The translations under genes were made by a program, and so were the position numbers. The notes below the pieces were generated by a model. It was given only the letters and a program-made list of their open reading frames with translations. It was not told where the DNA came from and ran no database searches. From Nitrosospira multiformis (GTDB taxonomy: Bacteria; Pseudomonadota; Gammaproteobacteria; Burkholderiales; Nitrosomonadaceae), in assembly GCF_900103165.1 (NCBI RefSeq), contig NZ_FNKY01000001.1, forward strand, positions 3,100,001-3,164,000: 64,000 nucleotides of DNA, given 5' to 3'. This document shows positions 14,545-24,253 of this stretch, in pieces (the stretch's first letter is position 1; every line of letters starts with the position of its first letter).

Positions 14545-14571
14545 GCTGACGGCGCCTTACACGCCGTCAGC
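14545..14571 (-). terminator. Attenuator-like hairpin between rplL and rpoB
   Basis: A perfect 10-bp stem, GCTGACGGCG with CGCCGTCAGC around a 7-nt loop, lies just after the rplL stop on the minus strand. The sequence following it is moderately T-rich (CATTTTTACTTTT) but has no clean U-run, so partial termination or processing is more likely than a full stop. In enterobacteria the same spacer holds a partial terminator and an RNase III site that lower rpoBC expression relative to rplL. Confidence 0.6.
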
Positions 14572-14589
14572 TGGCCTTATTGCATGACT

Positions 14590-14970
14590 CTATTTAATCT
14601 CGCTGGTCGCACCGGCTTCGGCCAGTTGCTTTTGAATGGCTTCAGCATCCGCTTTGGGAATACCTTCCTTGACCGCCTTCGGTGCGCCGTCGACCAAATC
14701 TTTCGCCTCTTTCAAGCCTAAACCGGTAATCACGCGCACAACCTTGATCACATTGACTTTGCTTTCACCCACCGCGGTCAGAATCACGGAAAATTCTGTT
14801 TGCTCCTCCACGGCGGCAGCGGCTGCACCCGCTGCGGGTGCAGCCGACGCAACAGCTACTGCTGCAGCGGAAACACCAAACTTTTCTTCCATTTCCTTGA
14901 TTAACTGGGAAAGCTCCAGCACCGTCATATTCGCGATTGACTCTAAAATTTCTGCTTTGGCTATCGCCAT
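14590..14970 (-). CDS. rplL: 50S ribosomal protein L7/L12
   Basis: Stalk protein that recruits translation factors and is present as several dimers per ribosome on L10. It has 126 residues: an N-terminal dimerisation helix region (1-33), an Ala-rich hinge at about 34-54, and the C-terminal factor-binding domain with [12 protein letters not shown]. Starts at ATG 14970, 63 bp after rplJ, in the usual L10-L12 pair. Confidence 0.98.
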   Translation of the reverse strand: MAIAKAEILESIANMTVLELSQLIKEMEEKFGVSAAAVAVASAAPAAGAAAAAVEEQTEFSVILTAVGESKVNVIKVVRVITGLGLKEAKDLVDGAPKAVKEGIPKADAEAIQKQLAEAGATSEIK

Positions 14971-15032
14971 GATTTTCTCCTGATAAATTTAAGCTTCTAG
15001 TTGGGTTACGGTTTCAAATGACTTGAAACCGG

Positions 15033-15557
15033 CTAAGCGGCTTGCTTCTGATCACGTACGGCTGCAAGGCCACGCACAAAACTGGTCGGTACCTCATTGA
15101 GGGTCCGCACAAAATTGGCAACGGGGGCCTGCATGGTGCCCAGCAGCTTCGAAAGTAGTACTTCACGACTCGGAAGAGAAGCTAGATCCGCAATCTCTTT
15201 ACTGGACATCACGAGATTTGCCATGGCGCCGGCTTTGATCACGAATTTGTCATTGCCTCTGGAAAATTCGTACAACACCTTTGCCGCTGCTACCGGATCG
15301 CTTGCGATGCCATACGCTAACGGTCCCACCATAAACTCGGAAAGTCCGGTAAATGGGGTATCTGTCACCGCACGCCGCGCGAGCGAATTCTTGAGTACCC
15401 GGAAATATATTCCCGATTGCCGTGCCTTCGCACGCAATTGGGTCATATGCCCAACTCCAAGCCCGCGGTACTCTGCAATGATAATGGCCTGGGCCTTTGC
15501 TACTTGAGTACTGACTTCAGCGACAACCGCTTTTTTCTCTTCTAAATTTAGACTCAA
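15033..15557 (-). CDS. rplJ: 50S ribosomal protein L10
   Basis: Base of the ribosomal stalk, binding 23S rRNA and the L7/L12 dimers, 174 residues. The expected N-terminus ([14 protein letters not shown]) is preceded in frame by TTG at 15557-15555, with GGAGA eight bases upstream; no in-frame ATG or GTG fits, so TTG is the probable start. A weak start suits a protein that is translationally autoregulated in other bacteria. It is preceded by a long leader and its own promoter at 15827-15855. Confidence 0.97.
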   Translation of the reverse strand: MSLNLEEKKAVVAEVSTQVAKAQAIIIAEYRGLGVGHMTQLRAKARQSGIYFRVLKNSLARRAVTDTPFTGLSEFMVGPLAYGIASDPVAAAKVLYEFSRGNDKFVIKAGAMANLVMSSKEIADLASLPSREVLLSKLLGTMQAPVANFVRTLNEVPTSFVRGLAAVRDQKQAA

Positions 15558-15826
15558 GGCACATTCTCCATCAGTTAAATGCGATGTTGAGTTTAGTATT
15601 GAGTCATGATAAAACTCGCAACTTGTCTCAATATCGCGAACCGGCGACCTTAAATCAGGAGATAAACCATTCCTGTTTTTGGGTACGCCATCTACGCTGG
15701 GCGCTTGAAGTGGCAGCAGTCGGAAGCGCGGAAATAAACAATCACCCGCCCCTCAAACTATTCCCATTCCATTTTGCGATTAAGTTCTCAAACGACAGCC
15801 TGATTCGGTAAATGGCGTTTCTTCAT
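15558..15826 (-). promoter_or_regulatory. Long untranslated leader of rplJ
   Basis: About 265 nt lie between the candidate promoter at 15827-15855 and the rplJ start, with no plausible gene. In E. coli the equivalent leader binds the L10/L12 complex and represses rplJL translation. The position and length fit that role, but I did not derive a secondary structure. Confidence 0.4.
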
Positions 15827-15855
15827 TGTTTACCGTCCGCTCTTCGCTTAGTCAA
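15827..15855 (-). promoter_or_regulatory. Promoter of rplJ-rplL-rpoBC
   Basis: On the minus strand TTGACT (15855-15850) and TAAACA (15832-15827) are separated by 17 bp. It sits in the rplA-rplJ spacer, exactly where the L10 promoter lies in enterobacteria. No other strong candidate is seen in the spacer. Confidence 0.6.
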
Positions 15856-15943
15856 CCCCGGCGGTCTTTGACAACCCGTCAGATCGGAAAAACAGCCTCT
15901 CTGCCGGCCCAAAGCCTTACAAATTCATATGGATACTTCTCTC

Positions 15944-16636
15944 TTACCGCATGCTGGTCTGATCTACCCGGACCCCTATCCCCATCGTGCTGGAAACCGA
16001 TATTTTTCTGAGATACACACCTTTGGATGTGGCGGGCTTAGACTTGTTGAGTGCATCCACCAGCGCCCGCATGTTCTCTTGCAAGGAATCCACGCTAAAC
16101 GATGCGCGACCTATGGTGCACTGAACAATACCTGCCTTGTCAGCGCGATATTGCACCTGGCCTGCCCGGGCGTTTTTCACCGCGCCCACAATATCCGGCG
16201 TCACCGTCCCCACCTTGGGGTTAGGCATCAAACCACGCGGACCCAGTATCTGGCCTAATTGCCCTACGATACGCATGGCATCGGGGCTGGCGATAGCCAC
16301 GTCAAAATTGATGTTGCCTGCTTTGATTTGTTCCGCCAGATCTTCAAATCCGACGATGTCGGCACCCGCGGCAAGCGCTTCCTTAGCCTTGTCTCCCTGG
16401 GCAAATACCGCTACACGCACGGTTTTACCGGTACCCGCCGGCAGCACCACCGAACCTCGCACCGACTGATCGGATTTTTTTGCATCGATGCCAAGATTGA
16501 CTGCCACATCAATTGATTCATCAAATTTTGCGGTAGCAGTTTCCTTGATGATTCTGAGCGCATCCGGCAGCGGATAAGACTTGCTGCGATCCGCTTTAGC
16601 GGTGATTGCCTTGAAACGTTTAGATATATGCGCCAT
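15944..16636 (-). CDS. rplA: 50S ribosomal protein L1
   Basis: L1-stalk protein that binds 23S rRNA near the E site, 230 residues. The start is ATG 16636, giving M-A-H-I-S-K-R-F-K; longer in-frame readings would overlap rplK. The conserved rRNA-binding [15 protein letters not shown] segment is present. Only one base separates it from the rplK stop, so translation is probably coupled. In other bacteria L1 represses this rplKA pair. Confidence 0.98.
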   Translation of the reverse strand: MAHISKRFKAITAKADRSKSYPLPDALRIIKETATAKFDESIDVAVNLGIDAKKSDQSVRGSVVLPAGTGKTVRVAVFAQGDKAKEALAAGADIVGFEDLAEQIKAGNINFDVAIASPDAMRIVGQLGQILGPRGLMPNPKVGTVTPDIVGAVKNARAGQVQYRADKAGIVQCTIGRASFSVDSLQENMRALVDALNKSKPATSKGVYLRKISVSSTMGIGVRVDQTSMR

Positions 16637-16637
16637 G

Positions 16638-17069
16638 TTATATGCCCTCCACGTCCACGCCCATACTGCGAGCGCTGCCGGCAATGGTACGAACCGCGGC
16701 ATCCATGTCGGCCGCGGTCAAATCAGGCATTTTTACCTGGGCGATCTCTTCCGCTTGCTTCCGCGTCAACTTGCCTATTTTATCGGTGTGGGGCTTGGGG
16801 CTGCCCTTACTGAGTCCAATCGCTTTCTTGATCAGCACTGTCGCGGGCGTGGTCTTCATGGTGAACGTGAAGCTCTTGTCGGCATAGGCGGTAATGACCA
16901 CCGGCACCGGCAAGCCAATTTCCATTTTCTGGGTAGCGGCGTTGAATGCCTTGCAGAACTCCATGATATTGAGTCCCCTTTGACCCAGCGCGGGACCAAT
17001 GGGCGGACTAGGATTGGCCTTGCCCGCCGGCACTTGAAGCTTGATATAGCCGACTATTTTCTTTGCCAC
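16638..17069 (-). CDS. rplK: 50S ribosomal protein L11
   Basis: GTPase-centre protein, needed for the RelA stringent response and target region of thiostrepton-type antibiotics; 143 residues. The [17 protein letters not shown] motif of the N-terminal domain is intact. The start is GTG at 17069, preceded by AGGAG at normal distance; the reading then gives [10 protein letters not shown]. It follows nusG by about 100 bp and is coupled to rplA downstream. Confidence 0.98.
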   Translation of the reverse strand: MAKKIVGYIKLQVPAGKANPSPPIGPALGQRGLNIMEFCKAFNAATQKMEIGLPVPVVITAYADKSFTFTMKTTPATVLIKKAIGLSKGSPKPHTDKIGKLTRKQAEEIAQVKMPDLTAADMDAAVRTIAGSARSMGVDVEGI

Positions 17070-17170
17070 GATAATTCTCCTCTCGGGTGCGAACGAACGC
17101 TGTCGCGCTCTCCCCAGCTAATAAACAACACCGGCGATACCTGATACGGGCTCGCTTCTAATTAGGATTT

Positions 17171-17704
17171 TCAAGCTTTCTCGACCTGACTGAAATCCAA
17201 CTCTACCGGGGTAGGGCGGCCAAAAATGGAAACCGACACCCTGATCTTGCTTTTATCGTAATTAACATCTTCCACATTGCCATGGAAATCCGTGAACGGA
17301 CCGTCCTTGACCCTTACCGCCTCACCCGCTTCGAAGAGAATCTTGGGCTTCGGCTTTTCCACTCCCTCCTGAATCTGATGGAGGATATTTTCTACTTCCT
17401 TCTCGCTGATAGGCGTCGGCTTCATGGCCGAACCCCCGATAAAACCGGTAACTTTGGCGGTATTTTTGACCAGATGCCATGTTTCGTCAGTCATTTCCAT
17501 CTCGACCAGCACGTAACCGGGGAAGAATTTTCGTTCACTAAGATTTTTCTGACCCCCTTTCATCTCGACGACTTCTTCTACCGGAACCAGTATTTGACCA
17601 AACTTGTCCTCCATTCCCGCGCGACTGATTCGATCCTTTAGCGCGCGCTGTACACTCTTCTCAAATCCGGAGTAGGCGTGAACCACAAACCATTTTTTAT
17701 CCAT
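17171..17704 (-). CDS. nusG: Transcription termination/antitermination protein NusG
   Basis: NusG/Spt5 factor that binds RNA polymerase through its N-terminal NGN domain and Rho or S10 through its C-terminal KOW domain. The 177-residue reading begins [13 protein letters not shown] at ATG 17704. The KOW domain is [11 protein letters not shown] and onward near residues 123-175. The ATG shares one base with the secE stop (TGATG), so the pair is translationally coupled. A longer upstream reading would run back into secE and is rejected. Confidence 0.98.
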   Translation of the reverse strand: MDKKWFVVHAYSGFEKSVQRALKDRISRAGMEDKFGQILVPVEEVVEMKGGQKNLSERKFFPGYVLVEMEMTDETWHLVKNTAKVTGFIGGSAMKPTPISEKEVENILHQIQEGVEKPKPKILFEAGEAVRVKDGPFTDFHGNVEDVNYDKSKIRVSVSIFGRPTPVELDFSQVEKA

Positions 17705-18048
17705 CACCCTTCCTGCCCCATGAGATATTTCACCGCCAGCAGCAACCCCGCATCCACCATCCATAAAAATATGGCCATTACCAGAACAAAGGCAAACACA
17801 ATGCCCGTGGTTTGCACCGTTTCTTTACGGCTCGGCCACACCACTTTCTTGGTTTCTTCCGAGGACTCTCTGCTGAATGCGTAGAATTGCTTGCCTGGAA
17901 CGGTAAACCAGACCGTCACCGCCGCCAAAACGAGACCTGATAGCACGACAACGACACGAATCACCATGGCGCTGTCCCGCAAATAATAAAAACCGGCAAT
18001 ACCCGCAATCAGCAGCAGAAGCGCCAATCCCAACTTGATCTTATCCAC
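17704..18048 (-). CDS. secE: Preprotein translocase subunit SecE
   Basis: Small essential subunit of the SecYEG channel in the inner membrane, 114 residues with three apparent hydrophobic segments, the proteobacterial long form. The conserved [20 protein letters not shown] cytoplasmic stretch precedes the last membrane helix. The likely start is GTG at 18048. It overlaps nusG by one base downstream and follows tRNA-Trp by about 180 bp, the canonical tuf-trnW-secE-nusG order. Confidence 0.97.
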   Translation of the reverse strand: MDKIKLGLALLLLIAGIAGFYYLRDSAMVIRVVVVLSGLVLAAVTVWFTVPGKQFYAFSRESSEETKKVVWPSRKETVQTTGIVFAFVLVMAIFLWMVDAGLLLAVKYLMGQEG

Positions 18049-18226
18049 TCTATTCCACTCTGCCTTTAATGCTCGTCAGTAAATGAAGCTGAAGCGCGCA
18101 GAACCGGATATGCGAATTGCAAATCCAGCCCACGGGACTATCATGATTCAATCCGCTTGTGCCATTATGAATTTTGTATCCATCGGAATACGCGATGACT
18201 GATGGTTTTTAACGACATCCTTGTCT

Positions 18227-18302
18227 TGGCAGGCCAGGAGGGCATCGAACCCCCAACCTTCGGTTTTGGAGACCGACGCTCTGCCAATTGAGCTACTGGC
18301 CT
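18227..18302 (-). tRNA. tRNA-Trp (anticodon CCA)
   Basis: A 76-nt cloverleaf on the minus strand, starting AGGCCAG and ending with an encoded CCA. The anticodon loop reads CTCCAAA, so the anticodon is CCA. The T-arm (GGTTCGATGCC type) and the D-arm (AGCTCAATTGGCAGAG) are normal. It lies between tuf and secE. Confidence 0.97.
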
Positions 18303-18368
18303 ATATTTCCTTCAGGAACAAAGATAAAAATCAGGAAACTCACGTGTCAAGCATAAGAACGTCTGGTG

Positions 18369-19559
18369 CTACTCAATAACTTTTGCCACCACGCCTGCGC
18401 CGACGGTTCTTCCGCCTTCGCGAATGGCAAAACGCAGCCCTTCTTCCATGGCAATCGGCGCAATCAAGTTCACCGTCACCGATACATTGTCCCCAGGCAT
18501 CACCATCTCCGTTCCCGCCGGCAGTTCTATCGCCCCGGTCACATCAGTGGTGCGAAAATAAAACTGGGGCCGGTATCCCTGGAAAAATGGGGTATGGCGT
18601 CCACCTTCTTCCTTGCTCAGCACATAGATCTCGGCCGCAAACTTGGTGTGCGGGGTGATGCTGCCTGGCTTGGCCAATACTTGTCCACGCTCGACTTCTT
18701 CCCGTTTGGTACCCCGCAGCAGTACGCCAACGTTGTCCCCCGCCTGTCCCTGGTCCAGCAGCTTCCGAAACATTTCCACGCCGGTACAGACCGTCTTCAC
18801 GGTAGGCTTCAAGCCTACGATCTCGATTTCTTCGCCCACTTTGACTATGCCGCGTTCAACCCGGCCCGTCACCACGGTACCCCGTCCGGAAATGGAAAAA
18901 ACGTCTTCCACCGGCATCAGAAAGGGGCCGTCTATCGCCCGCACCGGTTCCGGAATGTAGCTGTCCAATGCATCCGCCAGCTTGAATATGGAGGGCTCGC
19001 CTATGTCGCTCTGATCACCTTCCAGCGCTTTCAGCGCAGAACCTATGATGATCGGTGTGTCGTCGCCAGGAAAATTGTATTTGGAGAGCAGTTCGCGTAC
19101 TTCCATTTCCACCAGTTCCAATAACTCGGCGTCGTCCACCATGTCGGCTTTGTTCATGTAGACGATGATGTACGGTACGCCTACCTGGCGTGCCAGCAGG
19201 ATGTGTTCGCGCGTTTGCGGCATCGGCCCATCGGCAGCCGATACCACCAGTATGGCGCCGTCCATCTGCGCCGCGCCCGTTATCATGTTCTTGACGTAGT
19301 CAGCATGGCCAGGACAGTCAACATGGGCGTAATGGCGAGCGCTGGTCTCGTATTCAACATGGGAGGTGTTGATGGTAATGCCCCGTGCTTTCTCTTCCGG
19401 CGCCGAGTCAATCTGTGCGTAACTCTTCGCTTCACCACCAAATTTCTTCGCCAGCACCATCGTCACCGCCGCCGTCAGCGTGGTCTTGCCATGATCCACG
19501 TGCCCAATCGTCCCTACATTTACGTGCGGTTTCGTCCGCTCAAATTTGCTCTTTGCCAT
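18369..19559 (-). CDS. tuf: Elongation factor Tu, full copy
   Basis: Complete 396-residue EF-Tu. G1 motif is at 19-26, D-C-P-G-H at 81-85 and N-K-A-D at 136-139. The third motif has Ala where E. coli has Cys, a common natural variant. It is followed by tRNA-Trp and preceded by tRNA-Thr, as in the tufB-type locus of other proteobacteria. The first 812 bases are identical to the partial copy at the left edge, implying gene conversion between the two. Start ATG 19559 is unambiguous. Confidence 0.99.
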   Translation of the reverse strand: MAKSKFERTKPHVNVGTIGHVDHGKTTLTAAVTMVLAKKFGGEAKSYAQIDSAPEEKARGITINTSHVEYETSARHYAHVDCPGHADYVKNMITGAAQMDGAILVVSAADGPMPQTREHILLARQVGVPYIIVYMNKADMVDDAELLELVEMEVRELLSKYNFPGDDTPIIIGSALKALEGDQSDIGEPSIFKLADALDSYIPEPVRAIDGPFLMPVEDVFSISGRGTVVTGRVERGIVKVGEEIEIVGLKPTVKTVCTGVEMFRKLLDQGQAGDNVGVLLRGTKREEVERGQVLAKPGSITPHTKFAAEIYVLSKEEGGRHTPFFQGYRPQFYFRTTDVTGAIELPAGTEMVMPGDNVSVTVNLIAPIAMEEGLRFAIREGGRTVGAGVVAKVIE

Positions 19560-19564
19560 GTTGT
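18748..19564 (-). repeat. Direct duplicate of window bases 1-817 (tuf)
   Basis: Positions 18748-19564 match 1-817 with no difference that I can see. The copies diverge at the next base, upstream of the start codon (A at 818 in GTACCC against G at 19565 in GTGCCC). Both are in the same orientation, 17.9 kb apart, bracketing the rpo and str genes. Confidence 0.9.
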
Positions 19565-19612
19565 GCCCCTTTTAAAGCTTTTTATATCCAGATTTTAAAA
19601 TTTAAATACCTA

Positions 19613-19687
19613 TGGAGCCCATGGCCAGGATTGAACTGGCGACCTCTCCCTTACCAAGGGAGTGCTCTGCCACTGAGCTACATGGGC
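19613..19687 (-). tRNA. tRNA-Thr (anticodon GGT)
   Basis: A 75-nt cloverleaf with GCCCATG acceptor, anticodon loop TTGGTAA (anticodon GGT) and encoded CCA at 19615-19613. It lies just upstream of tuf in the tRNA-tuf operon. Confidence 0.96.
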
Positions 19688-19927
19688 AAGCACCGTTTCT
19701 GCTTGTAACAACAACTCCCAATAACTAATAAACTTCCAACTCTTGCTTCAGCCTGCCAAACTGCCCTGCCCGAAGGAAATCGGACACCAGCCACCAAGCA
19801 TCTGGTTAATCCACATTTCGCCATCTTTTCAGCGATACAACTATTGGCTCTCCAGAATCCTCAAAATCTGTCCTTACGCAGCTACTCTTGCGCTTCGATT
19901 CTTCAAGTCCGGCAGACCGCCAGAATC

Positions 19928-20001
19928 TGGAGCGGGTGAAGGGAATCGAACCCTCGTCGTAAGCTTGGAAGGCTTCTGCTCTACCATTGAGCTACACCCG
20001 C
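19928..20001 (-). tRNA. tRNA-Gly (anticodon TCC)
   Basis: A 74-nt cloverleaf starting GCGGGTG with anticodon loop CTTCCAA (anticodon TCC) and encoded CCA. Between tRNA-Tyr and tRNA-Thr; the 240-bp spacer to tRNA-Thr shows no gene. Confidence 0.96.
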
Positions 20002-20168
20002 GACTAGCAATCAACTCGAAAATAGAAGCAGCTCAATCAATTACCTGGTATTCAATCAGCTATCGTTCGCACTGGTCACTGGTTAGACGCTATCCCGATC
20101 TCCTCGCCTTTAAATCAGGCTTTCCAGGACCGTCAGGCTGATGCTGCGCCAATTACCGGCCTCCTGAT

Positions 20169-20255
<87 letters not shown>

Positions 20256-20269
20256 AAACGAAACTCCCA

Positions 20270-20298
20270 ATTGTGAATGTTTTAGACTAACAAGTCAA
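20270..20298 (-). promoter_or_regulatory. Promoter of the tRNA-Tyr/Gly/Thr-tuf unit
   Basis: On the minus strand TTGACT (20298-20293) and CACAAT (20275-20270) are 17 bp apart. The tRNA-Tyr 5' end follows about 15 bp after the -10 box. The -35 is good and the -10 moderate. Confidence 0.55.
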
Positions 20299-20533
20299 CG
20301 TGCATTTTCAGGACCTTGTACTCGCCAAGCCGAAATATTGGAAATATGAAGTATCGAAGGCATTTCCCGCTGACCCGCATTTTCCGTTGACCGCCGGTTT
20401 GCCAATTATTGATCAATCACCATAAAACGGCTCCAGCCGGTGGACCGAATTATGCCATCTCTGTGACGAATCAGGGCATCCTTGATAGTGGAATATCAAC
20501 ACGGCCATACAGCCGGTTATATACCGGCAATGT

Positions 20534-20998
20534 TCAGTGCGTGGAGCCCTGGCGCAGACCCAATAACTCCACATCGAATATCAATACCGCGTCCGGCGGT
20601 ATTACATTCCCGGCTCCCCGTGCACCGTAGGCCATTTCAGCGGGGATGACCAATGTGCGCTGCCCACCCACTTTCATACCGGCAACACCGCGATCCCAGC
20701 CTTTTATTACGCGCCCCGCGCCCAGCAGAAATGAAAAAGGTGTGCCACGATCACGGGAGCTATCGAATTTTGCACCCTTGTTTTCGGGTGCTGTCACATC
20801 GTAAAGCCAACCGGTATAATGGACCTCGACCATTTTACCGATAACCGCTTCTTCGCCAGTTCCTATTTTTATATCTTTTTTCACGAGTTCAGTCACCTTG
20901 GCTGCTCCTTTTGGAGTTTCGGAAAATGCAACTTGGGGCAGAGAAATCACGCCCAATAGTAATAGGCTCACGTTAATCAGGGTGTTTACTTTAGTCAT
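20534..20998 (-). CDS. FKBP-type peptidyl-prolyl isomerase, exported
   Basis: Catalyses cis-trans isomerisation at proline bonds. The chosen start (ATG 20998) gives 154 residues with a signal peptide ending V-A-F-S-E near residue 27, so it should act in the periplasm. The FKBP domain follows: V-E-V-H-Y-T-G-W-L, F-D-S-S-R-D-R-G-T-P-F-S-F, V-I-K-G-W-D-R-G-V-A-G-M, and the Y-G-A-R-G-A-G-N-V-I-P-P-D-A loop. A longer in-frame reading to 21082 lacks a signal peptide at its start and is less likely. Single gene on the minus strand; no partner is evident. Confidence 0.93.
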   Translation of the reverse strand: MTKVNTLINVSLLLLGVISLPQVAFSETPKGAAKVTELVKKDIKIGTGEEAVIGKMVEVHYTGWLYDVTAPENKGAKFDSSRDRGTPFSFLLGAGRVIKGWDRGVAGMKVGGQRTLVIPAEMAYGARGAGNVIPPDAVLIFDVELLGLRQGSTH

Positions 20999-21196
20999 GG
21001 CTCCCTCAGAAATTGAATTAAACTCATCGACGGTGCTCTCAAAACGATAGTCTCTTGAAGCAGCAGGAATGCGTTGCGTCAACGTTTTTTATTATACCCC
21101 GTATGCCAAGTTGCACCGCAGTCTGATTAATGAGTCTGTTAAATGAGTCTGCTGATTCCGTAATTATCATCAATAACTGGATGAAACGCCGCACGC

Positions 21197-21643
21197 ATGC
21201 AGGAGCGCACGAACGAAGAGATACAGCAGGAGCAAGAAGCAGGTCCGGCGCGCCTCCATGATTCGCGCCTGGTACGCGCGCTATATCTGACAGTGGGGTT
21301 TGCCGCGGTCATACTGGGCGTAGTGGGAATAGCGCTGCCGGTATTACCCACAACTCCTTTTCTCTTGCTTGCGGCCGCCTGTTTCGCACGCAGTTCACCA
21401 CGTTTCCACGATAAACTGCTGGCCAACCGCTTCGCCGGACCCATAATCCTCGAATGGACCCAGCACCGCAGTATTCGACGCCCCGTCAAGCGCTGGGTCT
21501 ACCTGCTGCTGGCACTATCATTTGGCAGTTCCATCCTGGTGATGCCGTCTGTTTGGCACCAGGCGATGCTGGCTGCGCTGGGTATCGTCCTGGTGGCGTT
21601 TATCTGGCGCATTCCGGTAAGAGATGCCGATACCCAAACATGA
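21197..21643 (+). CDS. DUF454 (YbaN-like) inner-membrane protein
   Basis: A small membrane protein of 148 residues with a soluble acidic N-terminus followed by three or four hydrophobic helices. The DUF454 signature is clear: G-I-A-L-P-V-L-P-T-T-P-F-L-L-L-A-A-A-C-F-A-R-S-S-P-R-F. Function of the family is unknown; E. coli YbaN is the usual reference. It is divergent from the FKBP gene and not obviously in an operon. The ribosome-binding site before ATG 21197 is weak. Confidence 0.88.
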   Translation: MQERTNEEIQQEQEAGPARLHDSRLVRALYLTVGFAAVILGVVGIALPVLPTTPFLLLAAACFARSSPRFHDKLLANRFAGPIILEWTQHRSIRRPVKRWVYLLLALSFGSSILVMPSVWHQAMLAALGIVLVAFIWRIPVRDADTQT

Positions 21644-21727
21644 ATTAGCACATAGCATGAGCTGGCCGGGGCTGTGCCTGCCTTCTCCCCGAAGGAAGCC
21701 GCATGATGATTCGATTCCGTTTAGCGT

Positions 21728-22399
21728 TTACTGCGCCGCAGCCTGTGGCTCGGCTACAAAGATTTCAACACGACGATTTTTTGCCCTGTTTGCGGGTGTA
21801 TCGTTAGCAACCACCGGCTCGCGGGAACCACGGCCATCAATACTGATGCGATTTGAAGAAACACCCTGGCTTATCAGATAATCACGTGTGCTGGCCGCAC
21901 GGTTGAGCGATAACGGGTTATTGACCGCGTCGCTGCCTGAACTGTCGGTATGACCGACAATTGTTACCAGGGAATCCGGATTTTTTGCCAGGCTAGTCGC
22001 AAAACTATCCAATACCGGCCTGAAATTGGATGTGATCGCCGCACGGCCGGTATCAAATGAGATATCGCTGGGGATATCCAGCTTCAGGCGGTTGTCCGCG
22101 GTCTTGATGACTTGCACCCCCGTTCCCGATGTGGCTTGTTCCATTTCCTGTTTTTGCTGCTCCATTCGTCTCGACCAGACGTTTCCCGCAATGGCTCCGG
22201 CGCCGGCACCGGCAGCCGCACCAATCGCCGCACCTTTCCCGCCACCTGCAAGAGCGCCAATTATTGCGCCGGCGCCTGCGCCGATACCCGCGCCTATAGC
22301 GGTATCCCGGGTGGTGGCACTCTGTGTTTCAGGCGAGCTGGCACAACCACTCAGTGTCAAAACTGCCGCTACGGAAATAACTGACAATTGATTACGCAT
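21728..22399 (-). CDS. OmpA-family lipoprotein with glycine-zipper domain
   Basis: A 223-residue envelope protein. The N-terminus has a lipobox, L-S-G-C at about 16-19, so it is probably an outer-membrane lipoprotein. Residues 35-75 are a Gly/Ala-rich glycine-zipper segment (repeats of G-A-G-A and A-I-G-A). The C-terminal OmpA/Pal peptidoglycan-binding domain carries G-H-T-D-S-S-G-S and N-R-A-A-S-T-R, and N-R-R-V-E-I at the end. It resembles YiaD-type proteins and should tether peptidoglycan to the outer membrane. Confidence 0.9.
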   Translation of the reverse strand: MRNQLSVISVAAVLTLSGCASSPETQSATTRDTAIGAGIGAGAGAIIGALAGGGKGAAIGAAAGAGAGAIAGNVWSRRMEQQKQEMEQATSGTGVQVIKTADNRLKLDIPSDISFDTGRAAITSNFRPVLDSFATSLAKNPDSLVTIVGHTDSSGSDAVNNPLSLNRAASTRDYLISQGVSSNRISIDGRGSREPVVANDTPANRAKNRRVEIFVAEPQAAAQ

Positions 22400-22488
22400 G
22401 GCCTCTCCTCATTTATTGATAATTGATTATGGTAGGGATTATCTGCTTTTGGCAGGAATTATTCTATCGGTATTTATTGAAATAACTT

Positions 22489-22655
22489 TAACCCGGATAT
22501 CTCATAAATTGACGCGCGTCCTTGCTGGTCTTTTGTTTCGTATGGAAATTTTGTTCAGTCGGGCGTATGAATAACTACGCCACTCTTTCGCAAAATCTCC
22601 CTACAAAACAAAATCCTGCGCAATCATCACGCGAATTTATGGAATATCCGGGTTA
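22489..22655. mobile_element. 167-bp MITE-like palindromic element
   Basis: The ends are inverted repeats of about 22 bp: TAACCCGGATAT then CATAAATT at the left, AATTTATG then ATATCCGGGTTA at the right, with 1-2 mismatches. Inside, TTTTGTTTCGTA faces TACAAAACAAAA, and the centre is GGCGTA-8 nt-TACGCC (22562-22581). The whole sequence can fold into one long hairpin. No reading frame fits inside. It fills most of the ompA-xerD spacer. Size, terminal repeats and lack of coding capacity fit a miniature inverted-repeat element. I see no second copy in this window. Confidence 0.75.
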
Positions 22656-22717
22656 AGAGAAAAAAACAGGACGCAAATCGTTCTCAGGAATGAAGCAGCT
22701 ACGCGAATCAAGCGCCG

Positions 22718-23629
22718 TCATCCCCGTGGGTGATGCAGGGCATGGATCTGCTTCAGCCGCTCGCGCGCCACGTGGGTGTAAATTTGCGTGGTGGAAATAT
22801 CGGCATGGCCCAGCAATAGTTGCACGACACGCAAATCGGCACCGTGATTGAGCAGATGGGTAGCGAAAGCGTGGCGTAATGTGTGGGGTGACAAAGTGTT
22901 GTTGATACCCGCGAAGCGCGCATGGCGCTTGATCAGATGCCAGAAAGCCTGGCGTGTCATGGCTGATCCTCGGACTGTCACAAACAGCGTATTGCTGGCT
23001 TTTCCACCCAATAATACGGACCGCGCTTCCTTGGTGTATCGGATTACCCATTCCAGCGCTTCTTCACCCAAAGGTGTCAGCCGCTCCTTTCCACCCTTAC
23101 CCATTACGCGCACGACACCCATGTTCAGACTGATTTGTGCAATGTCAAGGCTGACCAGCTCGGATACCCGTAGCCCGCTGGCGTACAACACCTCAAGCAT
23201 GGCGCGATCACGCAACCCCAATGGCCGCTCCACATCGGGCGCGTTCAGCAGCGCTTCCACGTCTGCTTCGGTCAGACTTGCTGGCAGACTGCGGGGGAGT
23301 TTCGGCGTGTCAATATTGAGGCTGGGATCAGCCTGAATCTTCCCCTGACGTAGCAAAAAACGGTAAAATCGCTTCAAGCTCGACAGCTCGCGGCTGGTGG
23401 TGCTGGCCTTGACCCTGACCGAAACCTTGTAGGCAAGAAACTCCAACAGATCGGCATGGGTCGCGGCTGTCAGTGCATGGTCATTCCACTTTCTTTTCCC
23501 GAGCCATTCGCTAAATTGCCGCAGATCGCTGCGATAACTCTCCAGCGTATTGCGTGACAGCCCATCTTCCAGCCATAAGGTGTCAGAGAATTCATCCAGT
23601 AACCCTGCGTTGAGCTCAGACGCGCTCAT
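22718..23629 (-). CDS. xerD: Tyrosine recombinase XerD
   Basis: Site-specific recombinase that resolves chromosome dimers at dif together with XerC; 303 residues from ATG 23629. The N-terminal core-binding domain is at about 10-95. Catalytic residues are all present: Arg in S-G-L-R-V-S-E-L, Lys in V-M-G-K-G-G-K-E-R, H-T-L-R-H, G-H-A-D-I and the Tyr nucleophile in Q-I-Y-T-H-V. The C-terminal L-H-H-P-R-G favours XerD over XerC. Its start overlaps the end of ogt by 14 bp, so the two are co-transcribed. Confidence 0.94.
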   Translation of the reverse strand: MSASELNAGLLDEFSDTLWLEDGLSRNTLESYRSDLRQFSEWLGKRKWNDHALTAATHADLLEFLAYKVSVRVKASTTSRELSSLKRFYRFLLRQGKIQADPSLNIDTPKLPRSLPASLTEADVEALLNAPDVERPLGLRDRAMLEVLYASGLRVSELVSLDIAQISLNMGVVRVMGKGGKERLTPLGEEALEWVIRYTKEARSVLLGGKASNTLFVTVRGSAMTRQAFWHLIKRHARFAGINNTLSPHTLRHAFATHLLNHGADLRVVQLLLGHADISTTQIYTHVARERLKQIHALHHPRG

Positions 23630-24119
23630 GCTGCAATAGCCAGCGCTTAATGGTGAGCGGGATGCCGTCGCTTGCATTCATGAAGCCGCCCAACCCGCCG
23701 CCTTTGGCAATAACGCGATGACATGGAATAACGATGGGGAGACGATTGGCGCCACACGCCTGCCCCACGGCACGCGGCGCGGAGTGCAATTGCGTAGCGA
23801 TATCGGCATAACTGCGGGTCGCGCCGCTGGGAATGTCCTGAATGGCACTCCATACCCGGCGCTGGTGAATGGTACCTCCAATGTGAAGCGACAAATCAAA
23901 TATGAAACCCGAATCGGCCAGATACGCCTGCAATTGATTGCAAACTTCCTTGGCTAGAGAGGTTTGCGGCGCGAGTAGCGGCGTATCCAGCGGCAGATAT
24001 TCGATATCGGTCAGCCAGTCTTCCTCTATGCGGATACCCAGAACAGCAAATGGCGTGGCGAGTTTTGCCTGATAATCCTCCACTGATTTTGCTCTCAGAT
24101 TAGTCTTCGGTTTGTTCAT
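23616..24119 (-). CDS. ogt: Methylated-DNA-protein-cysteine methyltransferase
   Basis: Suicidal repair enzyme that moves the alkyl group from O6-alkylguanine to its own cysteine, 167 residues. The active site P-C-H-R-V-I-A-K-G-G-G-L-G-G-F is present, with the preceding Q-A-C-G-A-N-R-L-P-I-V-I. The N-terminal domain lacks the Ada zinc cysteines, so this is an Ogt-type stand-alone enzyme. Upstream of and overlapping xerD on the minus strand. Confidence 0.94.
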   Translation of the reverse strand: MNKPKTNLRAKSVEDYQAKLATPFAVLGIRIEEDWLTDIEYLPLDTPLLAPQTSLAKEVCNQLQAYLADSGFIFDLSLHIGGTIHQRRVWSAIQDIPSGATRSYADIATQLHSAPRAVGQACGANRLPIVIPCHRVIAKGGGLGGFMNASDGIPLTIKRWLLQHERV

Positions 24120-24253
24120 GACAGCGTTGTTTTATCGCCAATCCCCTATCCACACACTAAACTATTATGTTCCGGCCATCAACCATGCATGCCTGCTTCT
24201 CTGTTGCCCGTATATTTAAATGGGATTATTGATAGTTAGTTATTCCGTCTATT

